A stretch of DNA of 64,000 bases from Lawsonibacter asaccharolyticus (lineage in GTDB: Bacteria > Bacillota > Clostridia > Oscillospirales > Oscillospiraceae). The stretch spans positions 1,488,001 through 1,552,000 of the forward strand of contig BFBT01000001.1 of the NCBI GenBank assembly GCA_003112755.1, written 5' to 3'. Positions 57,826 through 64,000 of this stretch are shown one piece after another; positions within the stretch are counted from its first letter, which is position 1, and each line of letters starts with the position of its first letter. Under the pieces are notes generated by a model. It was not told the origin of the DNA, searched no databases, and saw nothing but the letters and a program-made list of their open reading frames with translations. Both the position numbers and the translations under genes were made by a program.

Positions 57826-57855
57826 TTGACACACACGGGGGTGTTGTTGTATGAT
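57826..57855 (+). promoter_or_regulatory. S10 ribosomal operon promoter
   Basis: TTGACA (57826-57831) and TATGAT (57850-57855) are 18 bases apart. An inverted repeat CACCC (57821-57825) / GGGTG (57838-57842) brackets the -35. Confidence 0.88.
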
Positions 57856-57859
57856 AGCA

Positions 57860-58120
57860 AAGCGCCTGTGAGGGCGCAGTCTGCGATGATGCGGGAGATT
57901 GCTCGGAAACGAGGTAACTTCCGCGGAGTATGTCCGAGAATCGGGCGGCTGAGAGGATCCGTGTCACGGCGTATATCGCCTGGCAGGGATAAAACCGGCC
58001 TGTCTATGCGCCGGTTTTCTTCATGACCCGGAGTGATACGCACGATAGCGTGGACGGAGATCTCTCACCGTACGAAGCGCGACAGAGTCAACTTCGTATG
58101 TATGTTAAGGAGGAACACCC
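57860..58120 (+). promoter_or_regulatory. Structured 260-base leader of the S10 operon
   Basis: The untranslated leader holds an attenuator-like hairpin AAAACCGGC (57991-57999)/GCCGGTTTT (58010-58018) and an inverted repeat TACGAAG/CTTCGTA at about 58072-58099 just before the AAGGAGG site. Ribosomal protein leaders often bind their own product; which protein would bind here cannot be read. Confidence 0.65.
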
Positions 58121-58435
58121 ATGGCAGCTCAGAAAGAAATGATCCGCATCCGTCTCAAGGCCTATGATCATCAGCTCATCGACCAGAGCGCTGAGAAGAT
58201 CGTGGAGACCGCCAAGCGCACCGGCGCCACTGTCTCCGGCCCCATCCCCCTGCCCACCAAGAAGGAAGTCGTCACCATCCTGCGGGCCGTCCACAAGTAC
58301 AAGGACAGCCGTGAGCAGTTCGAGCGCCGCACTCACAAGCGCCTGATCGACGTCATCAAGCCCTCCCCCAAGACTGTGGAGGCCCTGATGAGCCTGGAGC
58401 TTCCCGCCGGCGTGGAGATCGAGATCAAGCTGTAA
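58121..58435 (+). CDS. rpsJ: Ribosomal protein S10
   Basis: A 104-residue protein with [44 protein letters not shown] and the C-terminal [18 protein letters not shown] typical of S10 (30S head, also NusE in antitermination). AAGGAGG lies 8 bases before the ATG. First gene of the S10 operon; a 146-base spacer separates it from rplC. Confidence 0.98.
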   Translation: MAAQKEMIRIRLKAYDHQLIDQSAEKIVETAKRTGATVSGPIPLPTKKEVVTILRAVHKYKDSREQFERRTHKRLIDVIKPSPKTVEALMSLELPAGVEIEIKL

Positions 58436-58581
58436 GCGCTGAGATCTCCCCTAACCCTGTTGAACCCGCAGTCCGCCGCGTCATGGAGGCGGACGGGTCA
58501 AGTCGTCGGAGCAATGGCCCCCAGCCCAATGGGGTGACCAACTACGCCGACCAATAACCTTTATATAGGAGGAAATCCAAT
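58436..58581 (+). other. Structured spacer between rpsJ and rplC
   Basis: A 146-base spacer without a frame. A long imperfect stem pairs TTGAACCCGCAGTCCGCC (58460-58477) with GGCGGACGGGTCAA (58488-58501). A second block GTCGTCGGAGC...CGCCGAC with an inner CCCC/GGGG hairpin spans 58503-58551. Other genes in this operon are separated by 0-20 bases, so this spacer stands out. Confidence 0.6.
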
Positions 58582-59313
58582 ATGGAGAAAGCGATCATCG
58601 GCAAAAAGATCGGCATGACCCAGATCTTCGATGAAGCCGGACACGCGGTCCCCGTGACCGTGATCGAGGCCGGCCCCTGCACCGTGGTGCAGAAGAAGAC
58701 TGCCGAGAAGGACGGCTATGAGGCCGTTCAGCTGGGATTCCAGACCATCCCCGAGCGCAAGCTCACCAAGCCCGAGGCCGGCCACCAGAAGAAGGCCGGC
58801 ATCACCGAGTTCCAGAAGGTGCTGAAGGAGTTCGCCCTGAAGGACAGCGAGAAGTACAACGTGGGCGACAAAGTCACCGCTGACACCTTCGCCGCCGGCG
58901 ACTTTGTGGACGTGACCGGCATCAGCAAGGGCCACGGCTACCAGGGCGTCATCAAGCGCCACGGCGCCCACCGCCTGAAGGAGACCCACGGCTCCGGACC
59001 TGTGGTCCGCCACGCCGGCTCCATGGGCGCCAACAGCAGCCCGTCCAAAATCTTCAAGGGCAAGATCGGCGCTGGCCAGATGGGCGACGAGCAGGTCACC
59101 GTCCAGAACCTGGACGTGGTCAAGGTGGACCCCGAGTACAACCTGATCGCGGTCCGCGGCGCCATTCCCGGCCCCAAGGGCGGCATCGTGTTCGTGAAGA
59201 GCACTGTCAAGACTCACGTGGAGAAGAAGGGCCCCGCCGCCGGCATCAGCAACAACCCGCAGAAGGCTTCCGCACGTGTCAACCCGCAGAAGGCCTCCGC
59301 CCGCAACAAGTAA
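58582..59313 (+). CDS. rplC: Ribosomal protein L3
   Basis: A 243-residue protein (bacterial L3 is usually about 210). EKAIIGKKIGMTQIFDEAG and GFQGVIKRHG-like GYQGVIKRHGAHRLKETHGSG are family hallmarks. The C-terminus carries two repeated NPQKASAR units (about 224-241), a local duplication not in most homologues. Binds 23S rRNA early in assembly, beside the peptidyl transferase centre. AGGAGGA precedes the ATG. Confidence 0.97.
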   Translation: MEKAIIGKKIGMTQIFDEAGHAVPVTVIEAGPCTVVQKKTAEKDGYEAVQLGFQTIPERKLTKPEAGHQKKAGITEFQKVLKEFALKDSEKYNVGDKVTADTFAAGDFVDVTGISKGHGYQGVIKRHGAHRLKETHGSGPVVRHAGSMGANSSPSKIFKGKIGAGQMGDEQVTVQNLDVVKVDPEYNLIAVRGAIPGPKGGIVFVKSTVKTHVEKKGPAAGISNNPQKASARVNPQKASARNK

Positions 59314-59332
59314 GGAAAGGAGAGTGTAAATC

Positions 59333-59953
59333 ATGGCGAAAGCAAACGTGTACAACATGGCCGGCCAGCAGGTCGGTGAGATCGAGCTCTCCGAGGCGGT
59401 CTTCGGCATCGAGCCCAACCAGGCTGTGGTCCATGAGGTGGTCAAGAACCACCTGGCCAACTGCCGTCAGGGCACTCAGTCCGCTCTGACCCGCGCTGAG
59501 GTCTCCGGCGGCGGCAAGAAGCCCTGGCGCCAGAAGGGCACCGGCCACGCTCGTCAGGGTTCCACCCGGGCTCCCCAGTGGACCCACGGCGGCATCGTGT
59601 TCGCCCCCAAGCCCCGCTCTTACAGCTATGCGCTGAACAAGAAGGTGAAGCGCCTGGCTCTGAAGTCCGCCCTGTCCGCCAAAGCCGCCTCCGGCGACAT
59701 CAAGGTGGTGGACGGCCTGAAGCTGGACGAGATCAAGACCAAGACCATGCGCGGCTTCCTCGCCGGTATCGGCGCCGGCAAGTCCGTGGTCATCACCCCT
59801 GAGGTGGACGAGATCGTGGTCAAGTCCGCCCGGAACATCCCCGGCGTGGTCACCACCACCGCCAAGGTCCTGAGCGTCTATGACATCGTCAACGCCAACC
59901 AGCTGGTCATCGATAAGGCCGCGCTGGCCATCATCGAGGAGGTGTTTGCGTAA
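59333..59953 (+). CDS. rplD: Ribosomal protein L4
   Basis: A 206-residue L4 with the conserved [38 protein letters not shown] loop (about 42-80, part shown) that lines the exit tunnel, and the globular rest. The stop overlaps the rplW start by one base (TAATG). GGAAAGGAGAG lies upstream. Confidence 0.98.
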   Translation: MAKANVYNMAGQQVGEIELSEAVFGIEPNQAVVHEVVKNHLANCRQGTQSALTRAEVSGGGKKPWRQKGTGHARQGSTRAPQWTHGGIVFAPKPRSYSYALNKKVKRLALKSALSAKAASGDIKVVDGLKLDEIKTKTMRGFLAGIGAGKSVVITPEVDEIVVKSARNIPGVVTTTAKVLSVYDIVNANQLVIDKAALAIIEEVFA

Positions 59954-60246
59954 TGACCGCTTATGATATCATCAAGCGCCCCATCATCACCGAGCAGTCC
60001 ATGGCGGATACCGAGATGAAGCGCTACACCTTCGAGGTGGCCAAGTCCGCCAACAAGATCGAGATCGCCAAGGCGGTGGAACAGATCTTCGGCGTCAAGG
60101 TCGCCAAGGTCAACACCCTGAACATGCAGGGAAAGCTGAAGCGCATGGGTGCCCGGCCCGCCGGCCGCCGCCCCAGCTGGAAGAAGGCCATGGTCACCCT
60201 GACCGCCGATTCCAAGGCCATCGAGTTCTTCGAGGGCATGGTGTAA
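59953..60246 (+). CDS. rplW: Ribosomal protein L23
   Basis: A 97-residue L23 with [13 protein letters not shown], the basic loop [20 protein letters not shown] and the C-terminal [14 protein letters not shown]. It sits at the tunnel exit and docks trigger factor and SRP. The start overlaps the L4 stop, giving tight coupling. Confidence 0.98.
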   Translation: MTAYDIIKRPIITEQSMADTEMKRYTFEVAKSANKIEIAKAVEQIFGVKVAKVNTLNMQGKLKRMGARPAGRRPSWKKAMVTLTADSKAIEFFEGMV

Positions 60247-60261
60247 GGAGGAAATTGAACA

Positions 60262-61095
60262 ATGGCTATTAAGACTTATAAGCCCACAACGCCCTCCCGC
60301 CGTCACATGACTGTGTCCGCCTTCGAGGGCATCGATAAGAAGGCCAAGCCCGAGCGCAGCCTGACTGAGGTCCTCAGCAAGCACGCCGGCCGCAACAGCT
60401 ATGGCCGCATCACGGTCCGCCACCGCGGCGGCGGCAACAAGCAGAAGTACCGCATCATCGACTTCAAGCGCGATAAGGAAGGGAAGGCCACTGTGGTGAA
60501 CCTGCAGTATGACCCCAACCGCTCCGCCAACATCGCCCTGATCGAGTATGAGGACGGCGAGCGCCGCTATATCCTGGCCCCCAACGGCCTGAAGGCCGGC
60601 CACATCATCATGACCGGCCCCGACGCCGACATCCTGCCGGGCAACTGCCTGCCCATCGCCAACATCCCCGTGGGTGAGATGATCCACAACATCGAGCTCT
60701 ACCCCGGCAAGGGTGCCCAGCTGGTCCGCGCCGCCGGCGTGGCCGCCCAGCTGATGGCCAAGGAGAATGGCATGGCCCAGGTCCGCCTCCCCTCCGGTGA
60801 GGTGCGCTATATCCGGGAGAACTGCAAGGCCACCATCGGCCAGGTGGGCAACACCGACTGGGCCAACATCCAGATCGGCAAGGCCGGCCGCAAGCGCCAC
60901 ATGGGCTGGCGGCCCACTGTCCGCGGCTCCGTCATGAACCCCTGCGACCACCCCCACGGCGGCGGCGAGGGCAAGAGCCCGGTGGGCCGTCCCGGCCCTG
61001 TCACCCCCTGGGGCAAGCCCGCCCTGGGCTACAAGACCCGCAAGACGAAGAACCGTACTGAGAAGTTCATCGTCAAGCACCGCAACGCGAAGTAA
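60262..61095 (+). CDS. rplB: Ribosomal protein L2
   Basis: A 277-residue L2 with [16 protein letters not shown], the RNA-binding [22 protein letters not shown] and the C-terminal [15 protein letters not shown] segment [18 protein letters not shown], which includes the essential His of the peptidyl transferase area. AAGGAGG lies 8 bases before the ATG. Confidence 0.98.
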   Translation: MAIKTYKPTTPSRRHMTVSAFEGIDKKAKPERSLTEVLSKHAGRNSYGRITVRHRGGGNKQKYRIIDFKRDKEGKATVVNLQYDPNRSANIALIEYEDGERRYILAPNGLKAGHIIMTGPDADILPGNCLPIANIPVGEMIHNIELYPGKGAQLVRAAGVAAQLMAKENGMAQVRLPSGEVRYIRENCKATIGQVGNTDWANIQIGKAGRKRHMGWRPTVRGSVMNPCDHPHGGGEGKSPVGRPGPVTPWGKPALGYKTRKTKNRTEKFIVKHRNAK

Positions 61096-61109
61096 GGAGG
61101 CAGTAAAAG

Positions 61110-61382
61110 ATGAGCAGAAGTATCAAGAAAGGCCCCTTTTGCGCCCCTGAGCTGCTGAAGCGGGTCGATGAGATGAATCAGACCGGCGAGAAGAAGGTCC
61201 TGAAGACCTGGAGCCGCGCCTCCACTATCTTCCCCGCTTTCGTGGGCCACACCTTTGCTGTCCACGACGGCCGCAAGCATGTCCCCGTCTATGTGACCGA
61301 GGACATGGTGGGCCACAAGCTGGGCGAGTTCGTGCCCACCCGCACCTTTAAGGGCCACGCGGGCAGCAAGACCGGTAAGTAA
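61110..61382 (+). CDS. rpsS: Ribosomal protein S19
   Basis: A 90-residue S19 with SRSIKKGPF, the motif [30 protein letters not shown] and [17 protein letters not shown]. Part of the 30S head, contacting S13. AAGGAGG lies 10 bases upstream. Confidence 0.98.
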   Translation: MSRSIKKGPFCAPELLKRVDEMNQTGEKKVLKTWSRASTIFPAFVGHTFAVHDGRKHVPVYVTEDMVGHKLGEFVPTRTFKGHAGSKTGK

Positions 61383-61396
61383 GGAGGAGAGAAAAG

Positions 61397-61729
61397 ATGG
61401 AAGCAAAAGCCAACCTGAAATATCTGCGGATCTCTCCCCGTAAGGTGAAGATCGTCCTGGACCTCATCCGGGGCAAGGACGTGGCCACCGCCACCGCCAT
61501 CCTGCTGAATACGCCCAAGGCTGCCTCTGAGCCCGTGCTCAAGCTGCTGAAGAGCGCCGCCGCCAATGCGGAGAACAACCACCAGATGGACCCTGAGAAG
61601 CTGTATGTGTCCGCCTGCTACGCCAATCCCGGCCCCATCATCAAGCGCATCATGCCCCGCGCCCAGGGCCGTGCGTACCGGATCAACAAGCGCACTTCTC
61701 ACGTCACCATCGCGGTGAGCGAGCGCTAA
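61397..61729 (+). CDS. rplV: Ribosomal protein L22
   Basis: A 110-residue L22 with the canonical [19 protein letters not shown] and the long hairpin region [25 protein letters not shown] that reaches into the exit tunnel. AGGAGAG lies 7 bases upstream. Length and motifs are standard. Confidence 0.98.
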   Translation: MEAKANLKYLRISPRKVKIVLDLIRGKDVATATAILLNTPKAASEPVLKLLKSAAANAENNHQMDPEKLYVSACYANPGPIIKRIMPRAQGRAYRINKRTSHVTIAVSER

Positions 61730-61744
61730 GGGAGGAGGAGAACT

Positions 61745-62611
61745 ATGGGACAGAAAGTTAATCCCCACGGCCTGCGCGTGGGTGTCATCAAGGATTGGGA
61801 CTCCCGCTGGTATGCCCGCAACGAAAAGGTGGGCGACCTGCTGGTGGAGGACAAGAAGATCCGGGACTACCTGAAGAAGACCCTGTACTCCGCCGGTATC
61901 CCCAAGATCGAGATCGAGCGCGACAACGCCAAGGTCCGCGTGTATCTGCACTGCGCCCGGCCCGGCGTGGTCATCGGCAAGGGCGGCGAGGAGATCAACA
62001 AGATCCAGGCCAGCCTGACCGCCATGGTGGGCAAGCCCGTTGACCTGAAGATCATCGAGGTGCGCAACGCCGACATGGACGCCCAGCTGGTGGCGGAAAA
62101 CATCGCTCAGCAGCTGGAGAAGCGCATCGGCTTCCGCCGCGCCATGAAGAACGCCATGGGCCGCGCTATGCGCGCCGGCGCCCGCGGCATCAAGACCTGC
62201 TGCTCCGGCCGCCTGGGCGGCGCTGAGATCGCCCGCACCGAGCACTATCACGACGGCACCATCCCCCTGCAGACCCTCCGCGCCGACATCGACTACGGCT
62301 TCGCGGAGGCCGCCACCACCTACGGCCGCATCGGCGTGAAGGTGTGGATCTACAAGGGCGAGGTCCTGACTCAGACCCTGCGCACCACCCCCCGCACCCT
62401 GGATACCAGCAAGCCCTATCAGGAGCGCCGGGAGCGTCCCCGCCGGGACCGCCGCGACGGTGACCGCCGTCAGGGCGGCTTCAACCGGGACCGCCAAGGC
62501 GGCGGCTTCAACCGCGGCCCCCGTCCCGCCGGTCAGGGTGGTTTCAATAACAATCGTGGCCCCCGTCCCGCCGGTCAGGCCAATGCTCCGAAGGAAGGAG
62601 GCGCTCAGTAA
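61745..62611 (+). CDS. rpsC: Ribosomal protein S3 with long Arg/Gly-rich C-terminal tail
   Basis: A 288-residue S3. The usual body (about 1-212) has [22 protein letters not shown], the KH domain with [14 protein letters not shown], and the C-terminal [18 protein letters not shown] and IYKGEV. Most bacterial S3 proteins end near residue 215-235; here about 65 further residues follow, rich in Arg, Gly, Asn and Pro with a repeated RGPRPAGQ unit. The tail is likely flexible and exposed at the mRNA entry side. The stop overlaps the rplP start (TAATG). Confidence 0.98.
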   Translation: MGQKVNPHGLRVGVIKDWDSRWYARNEKVGDLLVEDKKIRDYLKKTLYSAGIPKIEIERDNAKVRVYLHCARPGVVIGKGGEEINKIQASLTAMVGKPVDLKIIEVRNADMDAQLVAENIAQQLEKRIGFRRAMKNAMGRAMRAGARGIKTCCSGRLGGAEIARTEHYHDGTIPLQTLRADIDYGFAEAATTYGRIGVKVWIYKGEVLTQTLRTTPRTLDTSKPYQERRERPRRDRRDGDRRQGGFNRDRQGGGFNRGPRPAGQGGFNNNRGPRPAGQANAPKEGGAQ

Positions 62612-63042
62612 TGCTGCTGCCTAAGCGCGTAAAGTACCGCCGTGTCCACCGCGGCCGCATGAAGGGCAAGGCCAGCCGCGGCAACACCGTCACTTACGGC
62701 GAGTGGGGCCTGCAGGCCATCGAGCCCAGCTGGATCACCAGCAACCAGATCGAGGCCGCCCGTATCGCCATGACCCGCTACACCAAGCGCGGCGGTAAGG
62801 TCTGGATCAAGATCTTCCCCGACAAGCCGGTCACTGAGAAGCCTGCCGAGACCCGCATGGGCTCCGGTAAGGGCTCCCCTGAGTACTGGGTGGCCGTGGT
62901 CAAGCCCGGCCGCGTCATGTTCGAGATCGCCGGCGTCTCCGAGGAGGTCGCCCGCGAGGCTCTGCGTCTGGCCAGCCACAAGCTGCCCGTCAAGTGCAAG
63001 ATCGTCAAGCGTGAAGAGACCGAGAAGGGTGGTGAAGCGTAA
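62611..63042 (+). CDS. rplP: Ribosomal protein L16
   Basis: A 143-residue L16 with [20 protein letters not shown] and the [14 protein letters not shown] and [16 protein letters not shown] motifs, located near the A site and the elongation factor binding base. Overlaps rpsC by one base and rpmC by one base (TAATG at 63040-63044). Confidence 0.98.
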   Translation: MLLPKRVKYRRVHRGRMKGKASRGNTVTYGEWGLQAIEPSWITSNQIEAARIAMTRYTKRGGKVWIKIFPDKPVTEKPAETRMGSGKGSPEYWVAVVKPGRVMFEIAGVSEEVAREALRLASHKLPVKCKIVKREETEKGGEA

Positions 63043-63239
63043 TGAAGGCCAATGAAGTTCGTAAGATGTCCGCCGCCGAGCTGGAGAGCAAGCTGGTGGA
63101 CCTGAAGAAGGACCTGTTCAACCTGCGCCTCCAGCACGCCACCAACCAGCTGGATAACCCAATCCGGATCGCTCAGGTCAAGAAGGATATCGCCCGGGTC
63201 AAGACCATCATCCGCGAGCAGCAGCTCGTCGGCCGCTAA
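63042..63239 (+). CDS. rpmC: Ribosomal protein L29
   Basis: A 65-residue helical protein with [21 protein letters not shown] and LFNLRLQHATNQLDNPIRI. It sits beside L23 at the tunnel exit. The start overlaps the rplP stop. Confidence 0.97.
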   Translation: MKANEVRKMSAAELESKLVDLKKDLFNLRLQHATNQLDNPIRIAQVKKDIARVKTIIREQQLVGR

Positions 63240-63255
63240 GAGGAGGAACTAAGAC

Positions 63256-63516
63256 ATGGAAAACAGAACTTCTTCCCGCAAGACCAGAGTCGGCCTGGTG
63301 GTTTCGGACAAGATGGACAAGACCGTGGTGGTCGCCATCGCCGACCGCGTGGCCCATCCTCTGTACAAGAAGATCGTAAAGAGAACCTATAAGCTGAAGG
63401 CTCACGATGAGAACAACCAGTGCGGCGTGGGTGACCGCGTCCGCGTCATGGAGACCCGCCCCCTGTCCAAGGATAAGCGCTGGCGCGTGGTTGAGATCAT
63501 CGAGAAGGCGAAATAA
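63256..63516 (+). CDS. rpsQ: Ribosomal protein S17
   Basis: An 86-residue S17 with the OB fold: [38 protein letters not shown] and [20 protein letters not shown]. One of the first proteins to bind 16S rRNA. AGGAGGA lies 9 bases upstream. Confidence 0.98.
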   Translation: MENRTSSRKTRVGLVVSDKMDKTVVVAIADRVAHPLYKKIVKRTYKLKAHDENNQCGVGDRVRVMETRPLSKDKRWRVVEIIEKAK

Positions 63517-63528
63517 GGAGGTGCCGGC

Positions 63529-63897
63529 ATGATCCAGGAAGAAAGCTATCTGAAGGTCGCCGACAATACCGGCGCCAAGGAGATCAAGACCATCCGCGTT
63601 CTGGGCGGTTCCAAGCGCAAGTTCGGCAACATCGGTGATGTGGTCGTGGCTTCCGTGCGCAAGGCCGCTCCCGGCGGTCAGGTCAAGAAGGGCGAGGTGG
63701 TCAAGGCCGTCATCGTCCGCTCCGCCAAGGGCGTGCGCCGCGCGGACGGCTCTTATGTCCGGTTCGACGACAACGCCGCCGTCCTCATCAAGGAGGACAA
63801 GAACCCCCGCGGCACCCGTATCTTTGGCCCAGTGGCCCGCGAGCTGCGTGACAAGGATTACATGAAGATCCTGTCCCTGGCTCCCGAAGTGCTGTAA
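63529..63897 (+). CDS. rplN: Ribosomal protein L14
   Basis: A 122-residue L14 with [18 protein letters not shown], the [17 protein letters not shown] strand and the C-terminal [16 protein letters not shown]. It bridges to 16S rRNA in helix 14. AAGGAGGTG lies upstream. Length is exact for the family. Confidence 0.98.
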   Translation: MIQEESYLKVADNTGAKEIKTIRVLGGSKRKFGNIGDVVVASVRKAAPGGQVKKGEVVKAVIVRSAKGVRRADGSYVRFDDNAAVLIKEDKNPRGTRIFGPVARELRDKDYMKILSLAPEVL

Positions 63898-63912
63898 GGG
63901 AGGGTTTGAACG

Positions 63913-64000
63913 ATGAATAAAATGAGCATCAAGAAGGACGACGTGGTCGTGGTCCTGTCCGGCAAGGACAAGGGCAAGCAGGGCAAGGTGCTGGAGGTCC
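63913..64000 (+). CDS. rplX: Ribosomal protein L24 (cut off by the window edge)
   Basis: The first 29 residues are visible, including the KOW motif of L24: KKDDVVVVLSGKDKGKQGKVLEV. GGGAGGG lies upstream of the ATG at 63913; an in-frame ATG three codons later is a weaker choice. Binds 23S rRNA early in 50S assembly. Confidence 0.93.
   Translation, partial: MNKMSIKKDDVVVVLSGKDKGKQGKVLEV

Overview
The window looks like chromosome from a GC-rich, spore-forming member of the Clostridia, most like Oscillospiraceae (Flavonifractor/Oscillibacter/Lawsonibacter type). The reasons are strong AGGAGG ribosome binding sites, TTGACA/TATAAT promoters with 17-base spacers, a SpoVAF/GerA germination protein, an ECF sigma with a DUF3298-type partner, and housekeeping genes of Firmicute type. 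The genus is an inference from style only. No plasmid, phage integrase, transposase or CRISPR array was seen.

Layout. 1-5.5 kb: a truncated BlaR1-like sensor and BlaI repressor with a clear operator, a divergent P2-type calcium ATPase, a small ribbon-helix-helix module with a perfect palindromic operator, and a block of palindromic intergenic repeats. 5.5-11.4 kb (minus strand): xpt and a BmpA/NupA/NupP/NupQ nucleoside importer. 11.5-16.7 kb: TetR regulator divergent from an ABC ATPase and a 1211-residue FtsX-like permease with a giant coiled coil, followed by a hairpin cluster. 17-21.7 kb: AlkZ-like winged-helix protein, ThiW under a TPP riboswitch, and marR-ftsH. 21.7-26.5 kb: a FeoA-FeoB fusion, a Cof-type HAD phosphatase and an M20 dipeptidase. 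26.5-33.6 kb: Xre regulator, then a TetR-controlled MacA/MacB-like exporter operon that ends in an SLH-domain protein. 33.7-37 kb (minus): Nim-like flavoprotein, VanY-like carboxypeptidase, C26 amidotransferase and a cytidylate-kinase-like protein.

37-46 kb: an mtnA / class II aldolase / aldo-keto reductase operon that fits a DHAP shunt for 5-deoxypentose or methylthioribose disposal, LysR, YitT, an autoregulated ECF sigma/anti-sigma pair, a sugar isomerase-like TIM barrel and SpoVAF. 46-53.4 kb: ptsI and ptsH (the HPr appears to lack the regulatory Ser46), three orphan genes, tRNA-Ala/Val, pgi, a small P-loop protein, an orphan SOS-type promoter, tRNA-Tyr/Thr, and a three-gene mini-cassette (zinc ribbon, helical protein, sigma-region-4 protein). 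53.5-57.7 kb: a HAD phosphatase and a PadR-led operon holding a tandemly duplicated gene pair. 57.8-64 kb: the S10 ribosomal protein operon from rpsJ to a truncated rplX, with a long structured leader and an unusually long basic tail on S3.

How the genes work together. Several blocks are self-contained regulator-plus-effector units whose operators can be read directly (BlaI, MarR, TetR, PadR, ECF). The nup block with xpt forms a purine salvage unit; ThiW and FeoAB bring in thiamine precursor and ferrous iron; PtsI/HPr and Pgi serve sugar entry. The best candidates for undescribed biology are the duplicated PadR-linked pair, the ATT-start mini-sigma cassette, the orphan LexA-type promoter, the RHH module with its perfect palindrome, and the structured RNAs in the S10 operon and the thiW leader.
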